A stretch of 64,000 nucleotides of DNA from Cognatundibacterium jejuense (GTDB lineage Bacteria > Pseudomonadota > Gammaproteobacteria > Burkholderiales > Burkholderiaceae_D): NCBI RefSeq assembly GCF_014284255.1, contig NZ_JACOFV010000002.1:310001-374000 (forward strand), written 5' to 3'. Below the pieces are notes generated by a model that had not been told where the DNA came from, made no database searches, and saw only the letters and a list, made by a program, of their open reading frames with translations. How positions within the stretch are numbered: position 1 is the stretch's first letter; each line of letters opens with the position of its first letter. Positions 46,886 to 56,186 of this stretch are shown one piece after another. A program made the translations under genes and the position numbers.

Positions 46886-48370
46886 ATGAAACAAAGCCTG
46901 CAACTACGTACTTCCCAACATCTGGCATTAACGCCGCAATTGCAACAGTCGATCAGATTATTGCAATTGTCGACGCTGGAGTTGCATCAGGAATTAGAGA
47001 CACTACTCATAGAAAATCCCTTGCTGGAACGTGTAGACGATCCTATGGACAATGCTCTACGTCTACTTGCAGATGGTGCTATCAATACATCAAGTAACAC
47101 ACCTGATGCCGGCATGGAGACTTCTAGCGCCAGAGAAAATACCAATAGTGCTGAAGAAACACCATCAGACAGCGAAATTGTACCCAATGACAGTGTCAGC
47201 GCCAACGAAGAAGAATGGAGCTTCAACGACGCGCCAGCAGGTCAGCACAGCGCTGAAGATGATGATGGTTACCGGCAACTAGAAGCCGCCCATATCTGCC
47301 TCCGAGAGCACTTGCTCGAGCAAATGCGTCTGAGCCTGCGCGAACCACGCGACCTAGCATTAGTAGAACTGATTATCGATGCAATTGACGATAATGGTTA
47401 CCTTTCAGAGACCCTTGATGAAATTCATTCCAGCTTGCCAATAGAACTCAGCGTCGAGCCCGAAGAATTATCATTCGCGTTATCGATGGTACAAAGCTTT
47501 GATCCGTCAGGGGTTGGTGCCAGAAGTGCTGCCGAATGTCTTGCAATACAGATAAAACGTTTACCCCAAATCCCATTTGTCACACGACGTCTGGCATTAG
47601 CTATTGTTGAAAAACAATTAAATTTATTTGCACAAAGAGATTTCACGAAATTAAAAAAAATCTTTGATTGCGATGACGAGGATTTGCGCGAAGCACAAAT
47701 TGTCATACGCGCATGTCACCCTAGACCAGGGTATGCATTTGCCAAGAGCAGTTCTGACTATGTTGTGCCCGACGTTATCGTTAAAAAAACTGCGCATGGC
47801 TGGCAAGTCTCGCTCAATCAAGATGTGATGCCCAAGCTGCGCGTCAGCAGTATGTACGCCAATCTGATGCGGCAACATCGCGGAGAGAACGGACTTGGTG
47901 CACAGCTTCAAGAAGCACGCTGGCTCATCAAAAATATGCGGCAGCGCTTTGAGACAATTTTGCGCGTTGCACAAGCGATAGTAGAAAGACAGCGTAATTT
48001 TTTCACCCATGGCGCCGTCGCAATGCGTCCCCTTGTTTTGCGCGAAATAGCTGATACACTAGGATTACACGAGAGTACTATTTCCCGTGTTACGACCCAA
48101 AAATACATGTTGACCCCACATGGCATGTTTGAGTTAAAGTATTTTTTCGGCAGCCATGTCGCGACGGAAACCGGGGGGGAAGCATCGTCCACCGCGATAC
48201 GAGCACTTATCAAGCAGTTAATAGGAGCAGAAGACCAGAAAAGCCCACTCTCTGACAGTAAAATCGCAGAAATGCTGGGTGAACAGGGTATGGTAATTGC
48301 CCGACGTACAGTCGCCAAATACCGCGAAGCTCTGAAAATTCCACCCGTCAGTATGCGTAAATGTTTGTAA
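46886..48370 (+). CDS. rpoN: RNA polymerase sigma-54 factor
   Basis: Sigma-54 recognises -24/-12 promoters and needs AAA+ activators. Region I is MKQSLQLRTSQHLALTPQLQQSIRLLQLS; an acidic region II follows (about 50-120), then the core-binding and HTH parts, and the RpoN box ARRTVAKYREAL near the C-terminus. The frame starts at a GTG overlapping the lptB stop, but the ATG at 46886 gives the usual N-terminus (494 residues). Co-transcribed with the lpt genes. Confidence 0.96.
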   Translation: MKQSLQLRTSQHLALTPQLQQSIRLLQLSTLELHQELETLLIENPLLERVDDPMDNALRLLADGAINTSSNTPDAGMETSSARENTNSAEETPSDSEIVPNDSVSANEEEWSFNDAPAGQHSAEDDDGYRQLEAAHICLREHLLEQMRLSLREPRDLALVELIIDAIDDNGYLSETLDEIHSSLPIELSVEPEELSFALSMVQSFDPSGVGARSAAECLAIQIKRLPQIPFVTRRLALAIVEKQLNLFAQRDFTKLKKIFDCDDEDLREAQIVIRACHPRPGYAFAKSSSDYVVPDVIVKKTAHGWQVSLNQDVMPKLRVSSMYANLMRQHRGENGLGAQLQEARWLIKNMRQRFETILRVAQAIVERQRNFFTHGAVAMRPLVLREIADTLGLHESTISRVTTQKYMLTPHGMFELKYFFGSHVATETGGEASSTAIRALIKQLIGAEDQKSPLSDSKIAEMLGEQGMVIARRTVAKYREALKIPPVSMRKCL

Positions 48371-48479
48371 CAAAGTCCTTGTAATTCCGGTTTAAATTGC
48401 TATATATGATTTAGCTCAAGACACTTCCGATGAAATGAGCGCATCGTAATAGCAAGCAACATTACCATAGGAGCACAGT

Positions 48480-48824
48480 ATGAATCTCACCATCAGTGGA
48501 CATCACGTCGAAGTAACTCCTGCAATCCGCGAATACGTACACACCAAGCTGGAAAGAGTCCGGCGACACTTCGATCAAGTCATTGATATTGCCGTCATCC
48601 TGACGGTTGACAAGCTCCGCGAGAAAGACAAACGCCACAAGGCGGATATCAATCTGCACATCAGCGGTAAAGATATCCATGTAGAAAGTCTGGCGCATGA
48701 TTTGTATGCAGCCATTGATGCACTGGTAGACAAACTGGATCGTCAAGTGATCAAACACAAAGACAAGATTCAAGAACATCACCACGATGCAATTAAACAC
48801 ATGCCAGATCCGGCATCGGCATAA
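48480..48824 (+). CDS. hpf: Ribosome hibernation promoting factor, short form
   Basis: A 114-residue HPF/YfiA-family protein ([27 protein letters not shown] ... [24 protein letters not shown]) that dimerises or silences ribosomes in stationary phase. It has no long C-terminal extension. AGGAG lies six nt before the ATG. It follows rpoN by 109 nt, as usual; ptsN and hprK, which often come next in betaproteobacteria, are absent here and a terminator follows. Confidence 0.95.
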   Translation: MNLTISGHHVEVTPAIREYVHTKLERVRRHFDQVIDIAVILTVDKLREKDKRHKADINLHISGKDIHVESLAHDLYAAIDALVDKLDRQVIKHKDKIQEHHHDAIKHMPDPASA

Positions 48825-48858
48825 TCGCCACCCCCTGTTCATTCAGGGTCACTAAAAC

Positions 48859-48886
48859 AAGGACGCTATCTGGCGTCCTTTTTTAT
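48859..48886 (+). terminator. hpf terminator
   Basis: Stem AAGGACGC/GCGTCCTT (48859-48866, 48873-48880), 6-nt loop, then TTTT. Ends the kdsD-hpf operon. Confidence 0.9.
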
Positions 48887-48987
48887 TGCTATCCCACACA
48901 TCACTCAATCCGCACTAAAGACCGTGACGGCAAGCGCGCAGCAGCATAAAATACCAGCTTTACCACGATCAATTTATTGGTATCCCT

Positions 48988-50082
48988 ATGAGCGAATACG
49001 TTGTCACTTCTGTCAAAAATCAAATCGGCTTCATTACATTAGATCGCCCCAAAGCACTCAATTCCCTATCATTGGACATGGTAAGAAGTATCACGGCTGC
49101 CTTATTGAAATGGCGTGATGATAACGAAATCCGTGCAGTGTTTATTCATAGCAGCAGCGAAAAAGCTTTATGTGCTGGTGGTGATATCCGTTTTTTTTAT
49201 GATGTCGGAACCTCTACTCCGACAGGCGACAGCGCATTGCTGGAAGATTTTTTTTCTGAAGAATACGCATTAAACCATTTAATTCATTTCTATCCAAAAC
49301 CGTATATTGCGCTGATGAACGGCGTGGTGATGGGGGGTGGCATGGGGATTGCACAAGCGGGCCCTGATAGTTGCTTGCGCATCGTGACTGAGCGTACCAA
49401 GATGGCAATGCCAGAAGTGAATATTGGCTTATTTCCAGACGTTGGCGGTGGTTATTTTCTGTCACGTACGCCAGGACAAATCGGTACCTATCTGGGTTTA
49501 ACTGGAGAAATTATCGGTGCTGCTGATGCGCTGTATGCTGGTTTGGCAGATGTATTTATTCCAACCAGCGAAATTTCTGGCTTAATGGAATTATTGAGCA
49601 ATAGTGATACATCCGATTTGCGCAAAGCAATTCACGATTTCGCCCGCCCTTACGCGACACAAGCTGAACCAGCGCAAAGTAAACTGGCGGCGCAACGTAC
49701 TGAAATAGATGCGCTATTTTCTGGCAATAGCGTGATGAATATTGCCGAAACACTCAAAAAGAACGATGGTGTATTTGCCCAAAGCACACTGGCCACCATG
49801 GAAAAGCGCTCACCGTTACTGATGTGTGTGACCCTCGAACAACTTCGCCGCAGCGCCAGCATGTCCGTGTCAGATTGCCTGCGCATGGAGAGAAATATGG
49901 TCCGACATTGCTTCAAACATGGCGAAGTACTCGAAGGGGTACGTGCCTTGGTAGTTGACAAAGACAATCAACCCAAATGGTCACCAGCGCACTTGTCTGA
50001 GGTCAGTGAAGACATGGTGGCAGGTTTTTTCAACGAAGTATGGCCAGCATATGCCCATCCTCTGCGCTCTTTGAATGGATAA
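48988..50082 (+). CDS. Enoyl-CoA hydratase/isomerase family, 3-hydroxyisobutyryl-CoA hydrolase-like
   Basis: A 364-residue crotonase-fold enzyme. The oxyanion-hole motifs are KALCAGGDIRFFYD and NGVVMGGGMGIAQ, and the catalytic region is MPEVNIGLFPDVGGGYFLSRTPG. The length and the C-terminal CFKHGEVLEGVRALVVDKDNQPKW are those of 3-hydroxyisobutyryl-CoA hydrolases in valine degradation rather than of short enoyl-CoA hydratases. A branched-chain amino-acid transporter operon lies next door, convergent, which supports a valine link (inference). No strong ribosome site precedes the ATG. Confidence 0.85.
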   Translation: MSEYVVTSVKNQIGFITLDRPKALNSLSLDMVRSITAALLKWRDDNEIRAVFIHSSSEKALCAGGDIRFFYDVGTSTPTGDSALLEDFFSEEYALNHLIHFYPKPYIALMNGVVMGGGMGIAQAGPDSCLRIVTERTKMAMPEVNIGLFPDVGGGYFLSRTPGQIGTYLGLTGEIIGAADALYAGLADVFIPTSEISGLMELLSNSDTSDLRKAIHDFARPYATQAEPAQSKLAAQRTEIDALFSGNSVMNIAETLKKNDGVFAQSTLATMEKRSPLLMCVTLEQLRRSASMSVSDCLRMERNMVRHCFKHGEVLEGVRALVVDKDNQPKWSPAHLSEVSEDMVAGFFNEVWPAYAHPLRSLNG

Positions 50083-50089
50083 TTGACTC

Positions 50090-50120
50090 ATGTAGGGCGG
50101 ATGCAACCCACCCTACATTT
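50090..50120. terminator. Convergent hairpin, REP-like
   Basis: Stem ATGTAGGG/CCCTACAT (50090-50097, 50111-50118) with a 13-nt loop and TTTT on the plus strand. It may end the hydrolase gene. The TGTAGGGCGG ... CCCACCCTACA form resembles repetitive extragenic palindromes seen in many proteobacteria. Confidence 0.6.
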
Positions 50121-50135
50121 TGCACTGCTCTAAAC

Positions 50136-50864
50136 TTAATGCTGCGAATTACCACCAAGGTACGCAGCTTTGACAGCCGGATCATTTTGCAGACTAGCGG
50201 CCGGACCATGCACAGAAATTTTGCCATTTTCTAAGACATAGCCATAATCTGCGACGGCTAACGCCGCAGCCGCAAATTGCTCAACCAACAGCATTGTCAT
50301 GCCCTCATGCTTCAGACGTTGGATGATACGGAACACTTCATCCACCAAAATCGGCGCCAGCCCCATCGATGGCTCATCCAGCAAAATAACTTCCGGATTT
50401 AACATCACGGCACGCGCCATCGCCAGCATTTGCTGCTCACCACCAGATAAAGTACCTGCGAGTTGATCACGACGTTCGCGTAAGCGTGGGAACAGCTCCA
50501 TCGCCTTTTGCAAATCAGTGTCAATATCACCGCGGTTACGCGAGCCGGTAAAGCGTGGGAAAGCGCCTAACAGCAAATTGTCTTTCACCGTCATCGTCGC
50601 AAACACGCGCCGACCTTCAGGTGAGTGAGCTAATCCAGCACGCGCAATTTTATGTGAATCAAGTCCGGTGATATCTTTACCAGCCAGACTCACTGTGCCC
50701 TCCTTCGGTTTCAACATGCCGGAAATTGCTCGCATGGTCGTTGTTTTACCAGCGCCATTTGAACCGATCAACGTTACCACTTTTCCTTTTGGGACGTCCA
50801 AAGAAATACCATGCAATACCTGCACCTTACCGTAAGCGGCGTGTAAATTTGAAATCGTTAACAT
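50136..50864 (-). CDS. livF: Branched-chain amino-acid ABC transporter ATPase LivF
   Basis: A 242-residue ATPase of the high-affinity branched-chain (or related) amino-acid importer. Walker A GSNGAGKTT, signature LSGGEQQM and Walker B VILLDEPSMGLAP are intact, and GRRVFATMTVKDNLLLGAF is typical of LivF. The last gene of livK-livH-livMG-livF; 9 nt separate it from livMG. Confidence 0.93.
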   Translation of the reverse strand: MLTISNLHAAYGKVQVLHGISLDVPKGKVVTLIGSNGAGKTTTMRAISGMLKPKEGTVSLAGKDITGLDSHKIARAGLAHSPEGRRVFATMTVKDNLLLGAFPRFTGSRNRGDIDTDLQKAMELFPRLRERRDQLAGTLSGGEQQMLAMARAVMLNPEVILLDEPSMGLAPILVDEVFRIIQRLKHEGMTMLLVEQFAAAALAVADYGYVLENGKISVHGPAASLQNDPAVKAAYLGGNSQH

Positions 50865-50873
50865 AGGTTTTCC

Positions 50874-52838
50874 TTACACCGCAGCTACGGGATGAACCGC
50901 GCCGCTCAGTTCTTCACTCACACTACCTCCCAGGTACGCTTCAATGACTTTGGGATCCGCTTGTACATCAGCTGGCTTACCTTCACAAATCTTCTGACCA
51001 AAATCAAGTACGGTAACGACATCACATAAGGACATCACAACATCCATATGATGTTCGATCAGAATAATCGTGATCCCATGCTCACGGATTTTACGAATAA
51101 TAGCGATGAGCTCTTTGATATCGGGTGCAGTCAAACCGGCAGCAGGCTCATCCAGCAACAACAATTGTGGATTCAAACCAAGAGCACGACCGATTTCTAA
51201 CAAACGCTGTTTGCCATATGGCAGGTTGCGCGCCTCTTCATTCGCCAGATCGGATAAGCCGACAAAGTGCAAAATACTGGCTGCACGTTCACGCGCAGCA
51301 CGCTCTTCACGCAAGTACCGTGGCGTATGCGCCATCGCATCAAACACGTTGCTACGGAAAGTACTATGCAAACCAACCAGCACGTTTTCAGTCGCTGTCA
51401 TTTCACCGAACAACTGCACGTTTTGGAAAGTACGAGCAACTCCACCTAAGGCGATTGCAGAAGGCGTTGTGCCTGAAATTACCTTACCGCTAAATTCAAC
51501 CGCACCATCGGTAGGTTTATAAATCCCCGTCAGCACATTCATCATCGTGCTTTTGCCTGAACCGTTTGGTCCGATCAACCCATGTACTGTTCCTCTGGCA
51601 ATTTGCAAGTCAACATGGTTCAAGGCTTTTAAACCACCAAATTGCATTAATAACTGACGTGCATTAAGTAATACTTCAGTACTGTCACCACCCGCTTTAG
51701 CGATCGCCAGACTGTCGCCAATTTTATCTGCGTCTGCAGATGCCATCAGATGACGTGGACCTTTACCAAACATGGCACTAACAAACCCAACAATCCCATC
51801 TTGCAAATAGTAGACGACAAACAAGGTCATCAAGCCAAAGATGGTCAAACGCCAGTCCGTAATATTTTCCAGCTTATAAGAAAACAAGGCCATGCCTACT
51901 GTTGCTACGACAGGCACCACCAGCTCACGTCCTGTTTTGCGCTTCTGAACCAAGGCCACGATTGCGCCTATCACTGCAATCACTGCGGCACCGGTAGAAA
52001 TCTGACGGAACAAGTCAATATCCGCCAACAACGAAGGCAGCATCACGACAATAAACGCACCGAGTAACGAACCAATCCGGCTCTTACGCCCGCCCATGAT
52101 CACCGCTAGCAGAAACAAAATCGTCAGTTCAAAATTGTAGGTATTCGGTGAAATATATTGTTCAGAATACGCGTATAAACTACCTGCTAAACCTGCCAAG
52201 GCTGCACTAATGACGAACGCATATACTTTGTAACGATATACCGATACGCCCATACAGTCAGAAGCAATCGGACTATCACGCAGCGCCTGAAATGCCCGAC
52301 CTAAATGCGAACTCAATACCCTGTGCACAACAATAAGGGCCAACACCATCATCACCGCCACCAGATAGTAAAAACCTACCTCAGTCATTTTTTGACCAAA
52401 CCACACTGGCTTAGTGATTTGTATGCCCATCGGACCTTCGGTTAAGAAGCTCATTTCATTGATCAGGATTTGCGTGATCGTACCGAACGCCAAAGTCACC
52501 ATCGCCAGATACGGCCCGGTAACTCGTAAGGCAGGTAAGGCCATAACCGCGCCAAACAAAGCCGCAACCACGATACTGGCTGGAAGCGCGACCAAAATTG
52601 GCATCCCTAACTTAAGAAACAACACTCCTGTCGTGTAGGAACCAATGCCAAACAATCCAGCATGACCTAACGACACTTGACCGGTATAACCAACCACGAT
52701 ATCGAGACCAAACAACAAAATCGCGTAAATTAAAATTGTCTCTGCCAGATGCAAATAATACGGATTGTGCATAAAGACGGGGAACAAACCCAGCGCAGCG
52801 ATACCAACAACAGAAACCGCTAAGGACTTTATATTCAT
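50874..52838 (-). CDS. livMG: Fused LivM permease-LivG ATPase
   Basis: A 654-residue fusion. The N-terminal part (about 1-370) is a LivM-type permease with ten or so hydrophobic segments (GLDIVVGYTGQVSLGHAGLFG, RDSPIASDCMGV, IMGGRKSRIGSLLGAF). After a linker (about 375-410) comes a LivG-type ATPase with Walker A GPNGSGKST, signature LPYGKQRLLEIGRAL and Walker B LLLLDEPAAGL, ending with QADPKVIEAYLGG. The start ATG 52838 has AGGAAG upstream. LivM-LivG fusions occur in some Burkholderiales; the extra hydrophobic region after LivM (about 320-360) is seen in such fusions. Confidence 0.92.
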   Translation of the reverse strand: MNIKSLAVSVVGIAALGLFPVFMHNPYYLHLAETILIYAILLFGLDIVVGYTGQVSLGHAGLFGIGSYTTGVLFLKLGMPILVALPASIVVAALFGAVMALPALRVTGPYLAMVTLAFGTITQILINEMSFLTEGPMGIQITKPVWFGQKMTEVGFYYLVAVMMVLALIVVHRVLSSHLGRAFQALRDSPIASDCMGVSVYRYKVYAFVISAALAGLAGSLYAYSEQYISPNTYNFELTILFLLAVIMGGRKSRIGSLLGAFIVVMLPSLLADIDLFRQISTGAAVIAVIGAIVALVQKRKTGRELVVPVVATVGMALFSYKLENITDWRLTIFGLMTLFVVYYLQDGIVGFVSAMFGKGPRHLMASADADKIGDSLAIAKAGGDSTEVLLNARQLLMQFGGLKALNHVDLQIARGTVHGLIGPNGSGKSTMMNVLTGIYKPTDGAVEFSGKVISGTTPSAIALGGVARTFQNVQLFGEMTATENVLVGLHSTFRSNVFDAMAHTPRYLREERAARERAASILHFVGLSDLANEEARNLPYGKQRLLEIGRALGLNPQLLLLDEPAAGLTAPDIKELIAIIRKIREHGITIILIEHHMDVVMSLCDVVTVLDFGQKICEGKPADVQADPKVIEAYLGGSVSEELSGAVHPVAAV

Positions 52839-52848
52839 GGCTTCTTCC

Positions 52849-53739
52849 TTATACTTTCTTGATCGCGGTTTTACCAAACAAACCCGCTGGTTTTATCGCT
52901 AATACCAGCAATAACAAAACCAGACCAGGTACTTCTTTGTAACCTGTAGAAACGTAGAAACCGGTCAGCGTCTCAGCAATACCTAAAATCAAGCCACCGA
53001 CAATGGCACCAACACCGGAAGTCAATCCACCAATAATCGCCACAGCAAACGCTTTTAAACCCAACGAAGAACCCATTGTCGCACCAGTCAGTGTCAAAGG
53101 TGCCACCAGCACCCCTGCAAACGCGGCAGTCGCTGATGACAGTGCATATGAAAACGTAATGACCATGCTGGTATTGATACCCATTAAACCTGCAGCATCT
53201 CGGTCATTCGATGTTGCTACGACTGCTTTTCCATAAATCGATTTACGATTAAATAATTCAACCGCTAACATAATCGCTAAGGCGCCAACAATGACCACGA
53301 TTTGCATAGGTTGTACATTCGCACCAAAAATTTGGAACGGTTGCGCCGACAAGGGTGAAGGGAAGGTCAAATCATCTTTGCCCCAGATATTTTCTGCGAC
53401 ATTTTTAAAAATGATAGCCAAAGCGATGGTGGACATAATCCAGCCAAATTCTGATTTGATTTTGATCGACGGGCGTACGGCGATCCACTCCACCACCATC
53501 CCTTGTAAACCGCCAAACAGAATCACCAGCGGTATCATCAACCAGTAATTCATATACGGGCCGCCATGAATACTACCTACCAGACTCAAACCAACCAGCG
53601 CGCCTAACATCAGCGACTCCCCCTGTCCAAAATTAAGGGTGCCGGAGGTGGCAAAGGTCAATTGATAGCCGAAAGCAATAACAGCGTAAATCATGCCAAG
53701 GGCAATGCCACTGAACACGAGTTGTAATAAGATTTCCAT
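52849..53739 (-). CDS. livH: Branched-chain amino-acid ABC transporter permease LivH
   Basis: A 296-residue inner-membrane permease with about eight hydrophobic segments. GIALGMIYAVIAFGYQLTFATSGTLNFGQGESLMLGAL at the N-terminus and GLKAFAVAIIGGLTSGVGAIVGGLILGIAE near the C-terminus (EAA-like loop) are diagnostic. Ten nt separate it from livMG. Confidence 0.94.
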   Translation of the reverse strand: MEILLQLVFSGIALGMIYAVIAFGYQLTFATSGTLNFGQGESLMLGALVGLSLVGSIHGGPYMNYWLMIPLVILFGGLQGMVVEWIAVRPSIKIKSEFGWIMSTIALAIIFKNVAENIWGKDDLTFPSPLSAQPFQIFGANVQPMQIVVIVGALAIMLAVELFNRKSIYGKAVVATSNDRDAAGLMGINTSMVITFSYALSSATAAFAGVLVAPLTLTGATMGSSLGLKAFAVAIIGGLTSGVGAIVGGLILGIAETLTGFYVSTGYKEVPGLVLLLLVLAIKPAGLFGKTAIKKV

Positions 53740-53840
53740 TTTTCAATGCCTTAATGGAGCGCACAGCGTCGAACCTCACCCGGTAAGGCTACTTCCATAC
53801 CAGGTCTTACAAGCGTCAAAACAGTGCGGTTGCGGGATAA

Positions 53841-53889
53841 ATAAAAATGAACCAGGCGATAAAAACGATGATTCGTTTTCAGCCTGGTT
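53841..53889 (-). terminator. Attenuating hairpin between livK and livH
   Basis: Stem AACCAGGC/GCCTGGTT (53850-53857, 53882-53889) with an inner AAAACGA/TCGTTTT stem, followed on the minus strand by a T-rich tract. It would let livK be made in excess over the membrane part. Confidence 0.75.
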
Positions 53890-53938
53890 CCGGTATTACT
53901 CAGAAATACTTTGCATGCATCAACTACCCAGCAATATC

Positions 53939-55096
53939 TTATTTTGACAAGACAATATGACCGTCTTTCGCTTCGCCCATTACTGGCACACCGGCTTTAA
54001 TCGCTTCGTGATCATCGTGGGTAAATGGTTTGTTGTAAGTCATCACAACGCCATCAACTTTTTCAGTCAGGTTCTCTAAAGCCTCGCGTACTTTTGGTCC
54101 ATCCGTCGTACCTGCCTGCTTCATTGCTGCTGCCAAGAGATAAATCGAGTCATATCCTTGCGCTGCAGAAACTGGTGAGGGAATACGATCAATTTTGTAG
54201 GTTTTTTGGTAGGCCTCGATGAAGGCTTTACGTTTTGGTGTATTTGGATCTTGGATAAAGGTTTGTGGCATGGTTGCACCATTGCCATTTTTACCTGCGT
54301 TATCAAGGAAGTTACCCATCGACAAAGTCCAGCTGCCGATCATCGGGACTTTCCAACCCAGTTTTTCCATACCATTAGCGATCTGTGCTAATTCAGGACC
54401 GATACCATAAGTGAGAATGGCTTGTGCGCCCGCTTGCTTAGCTTTGAGCAACTGCGCTGTCATATCTACATCTTTGATATTAAATTTTTCAACGGCGACA
54501 GGTTTAATCCCTTTTGCGTTTAAAGTTCTTTCCAGATCTTCACGTCCGAGTTGGCCGTAGTTTGTGGAGTCAGCCAGAATCGCGACTTTAGTCAATTTAC
54601 GCTTAACGATAGCCTCTTCTACGATCATCGCCGACTGCACGGTGTCGTTAGCAGCATTCCGGAAAATATAGTTATCCGGAAACTCAGGTGCATTAAATTG
54701 TTTTGTGACGATAGATCCTGTCGCAACATTATCCATGACCGGAATTTTGGCAGCCTGATAAAAACGCTGAGAGGCAATGGCTACGCCGGTATTGATATAT
54801 CCAACTGTAGCAACAACTCTTTCTTTATTAATCAATTCTTGTGCAACTTGCACACCTCGTTCATTTTTCGCCTCATCATCACGTTCGACCATTTGTAACT
54901 GCCGACCCAACACACCACCCTTCGCATTGATTTCTGCCACAGCCAATTTGACGCCATCGCGCATAGATATACCCATCGGTGCGGAGCCACCGGTAAATGG
55001 ACCAGCCACACCAATTTTAATAGGTTCAGCAGCAATACCAGCCATTGACCAGCTTACCAGTGTGGTCGCAATCAGTGTTTTCATTTTGTAGGACAT
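53939..55096 (-). CDS. livK: Branched-chain amino-acid-type periplasmic binding protein
   Basis: A 385-residue substrate-binding protein of the Leu/Ile/Val family: signal peptide (IATTLVSWSMAGIAA), then EPIKIGVAGPFTGGSAPMG, GGVLGRQLQMVERDDEAKNERGVQVAQELI and VAILADSTNYGQLG. First gene of the liv unit, with GGAGACC before the ATG. The exact ligand (branched-chain, aromatic or another amino acid) cannot be read from sequence. Confidence 0.92.
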   Translation of the reverse strand: MSYKMKTLIATTLVSWSMAGIAAEPIKIGVAGPFTGGSAPMGISMRDGVKLAVAEINAKGGVLGRQLQMVERDDEAKNERGVQVAQELINKERVVATVGYINTGVAIASQRFYQAAKIPVMDNVATGSIVTKQFNAPEFPDNYIFRNAANDTVQSAMIVEEAIVKRKLTKVAILADSTNYGQLGREDLERTLNAKGIKPVAVEKFNIKDVDMTAQLLKAKQAGAQAILTYGIGPELAQIANGMEKLGWKVPMIGSWTLSMGNFLDNAGKNGNGATMPQTFIQDPNTPKRKAFIEAYQKTYKIDRIPSPVSAAQGYDSIYLLAAAMKQAGTTDGPKVREALENLTEKVDGVVMTYNKPFTHDDHEAIKAGVPVMGEAKDGHIVLSK

Positions 55097-55415
55097 GTTG
55101 GTCTCCGATATGTGAATGTAAATCTTTTTATTGATTTATTGTAGGGCAAACAGCGGCATCTCAGTCAAAAAATAACCCGGCGAAATAATCTTTATCATTT
55201 CAAATGCGCTGTGCTTGTGCGATAACTTACCAGAAAAAATGATACTGCGTTGCAACATTATCTACGTAAGTAAAACTACGTAGATAATATTTCTTGTTGC
55301 AAGAGCTAACTTGGCGCTCTGCGGTCAGTGCAAAACCGCAGGAAAAAATGTCTTTTTTATGGCTTTTGATATGTGTTGCGCTAGCCTTTTCAGCCAGCGC
55401 AACACAATTTTTACA
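55097..55415. other. liv promoter region with a palindrome-rich segment
   Basis: No supported gene. Nearest livK is its leader and promoter. From 55250 to 55412 four stem-loops follow each other: TTGCAAC-ATTATCTACGTA/TACGTAGATAAT-GTTGCAA (55250-55302), GAGC/GCTC (55303-55318), CTGCGGT/ACCGCAG (55319-55341) and TGTGTTGCGCT/AGCGCAACACA (55372-55405) with TTTTT after it on the plus strand. Confidence 0.5.
55250..55302. repeat. Long imperfect palindrome
   Basis: Arms of 12 perfect bases (55257-55268 and 55277-55288) with an 8-nt centre; outer arms TTGCAAC/GTTGCAA (55250-55256, 55296-55302) continue it, with a 7-nt bulge on one side. No other copy was noticed in the window. Confidence 0.75.
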
Positions 55416-56126
55416 TTACTTCAGCAAACTAAAAACTTTGCTAATCGCTGCGCTACCAGCGGCAACTGGGTCGCGACGAATTTCTTTCTCTTCTTCACCG
55501 ATCATCAAAAACAAACCATCGAGGGCCTTCTGTGTAACATAACCCTCAACGGTCGCCTCTTGTTCCGGAACGACGCCAAATTTTTGTGCTTGCCCCATCA
55601 CCGCATTGTATTTTGACGATAAGCCCGCTTTGTCAGTGACGCCTTTCACCAGGGGCAAAAATTTAACCGACAATGGCGCTGCCGTTTTCTGTTTAAAGAA
55701 GTCAGTCACCGAAGTTTCGCCACCGGTCAAAATATTTTTTGCATCAGTCAGACTCATCGATTTGACGGCATTAACCAACAAGGGTTTTGCCATAGGCACT
55801 GCGGCTTCAGCGGCACGATTCATAGAAACGACTAATTCATCGAGTTGTTGGCCTTTCCCTGTCATCTTCAAAATTGGCATAGCTTTTTCCAGCACGGACG
55901 GGAGTTGAATTTTTACCTTATCATTATTCAAGAATCCATTTTCCACACCAAGCTTGCTCACGGCTACAGCCGAACCTTTATCCAATGCCGCTTTCAGGCC
56001 TGCACTAGCATCCTGGTTGCTCAAATCGTTCAAGGACAAGGCATGCGCAGATATTGCCACCCCGACTAACATACAAGCTACTGCGCGACGAGAAAACGAA
56101 AGAGGAATTGAGCGTTGAAGTTTCAT
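55416..56126 (-). CDS. DUF4197 exported protein
   Basis: A 236-residue protein with a signal peptide (VACMLVGVAISAHA) followed by the DUF4197 domain: GLKAALDKGSAVAVSKLGVENGFLNNDKVKIQLPSVLEKAM, ILTGGETSVTDFFKQKTA and GLFLMIGEEEKEIRRDPVAAGSAAISKVFSLLK. Function unknown; no lipobox seen. It lies between liv and dgt, 60 nt after dgt's stop in the same direction, so it may be read from the pil/aro/dgt unit. Confidence 0.85.
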   Translation of the reverse strand: MKLQRSIPLSFSRRAVACMLVGVAISAHALSLNDLSNQDASAGLKAALDKGSAVAVSKLGVENGFLNNDKVKIQLPSVLEKAMPILKMTGKGQQLDELVVSMNRAAEAAVPMAKPLLVNAVKSMSLTDAKNILTGGETSVTDFFKQKTAAPLSVKFLPLVKGVTDKAGLSSKYNAVMGQAQKFGVVPEQEATVEGYVTQKALDGLFLMIGEEEKEIRRDPVAAGSAAISKVFSLLK

Positions 56127-56186
56127 AACAATCTCCGAAGAAAAATTAAATTAAATTAGGGATGAATCAAGAGCGAAGTTTTGGTC

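Noticed and set aside
55348..55542. Small plus-strand frame with signal-peptide-like start (MSFLWLLICVALAFSASA)
   Set aside because: Most of it is antisense to the 3' end of the DUF4197 gene and its hydrophobic part comes from a terminator-like hairpin; likely chance.
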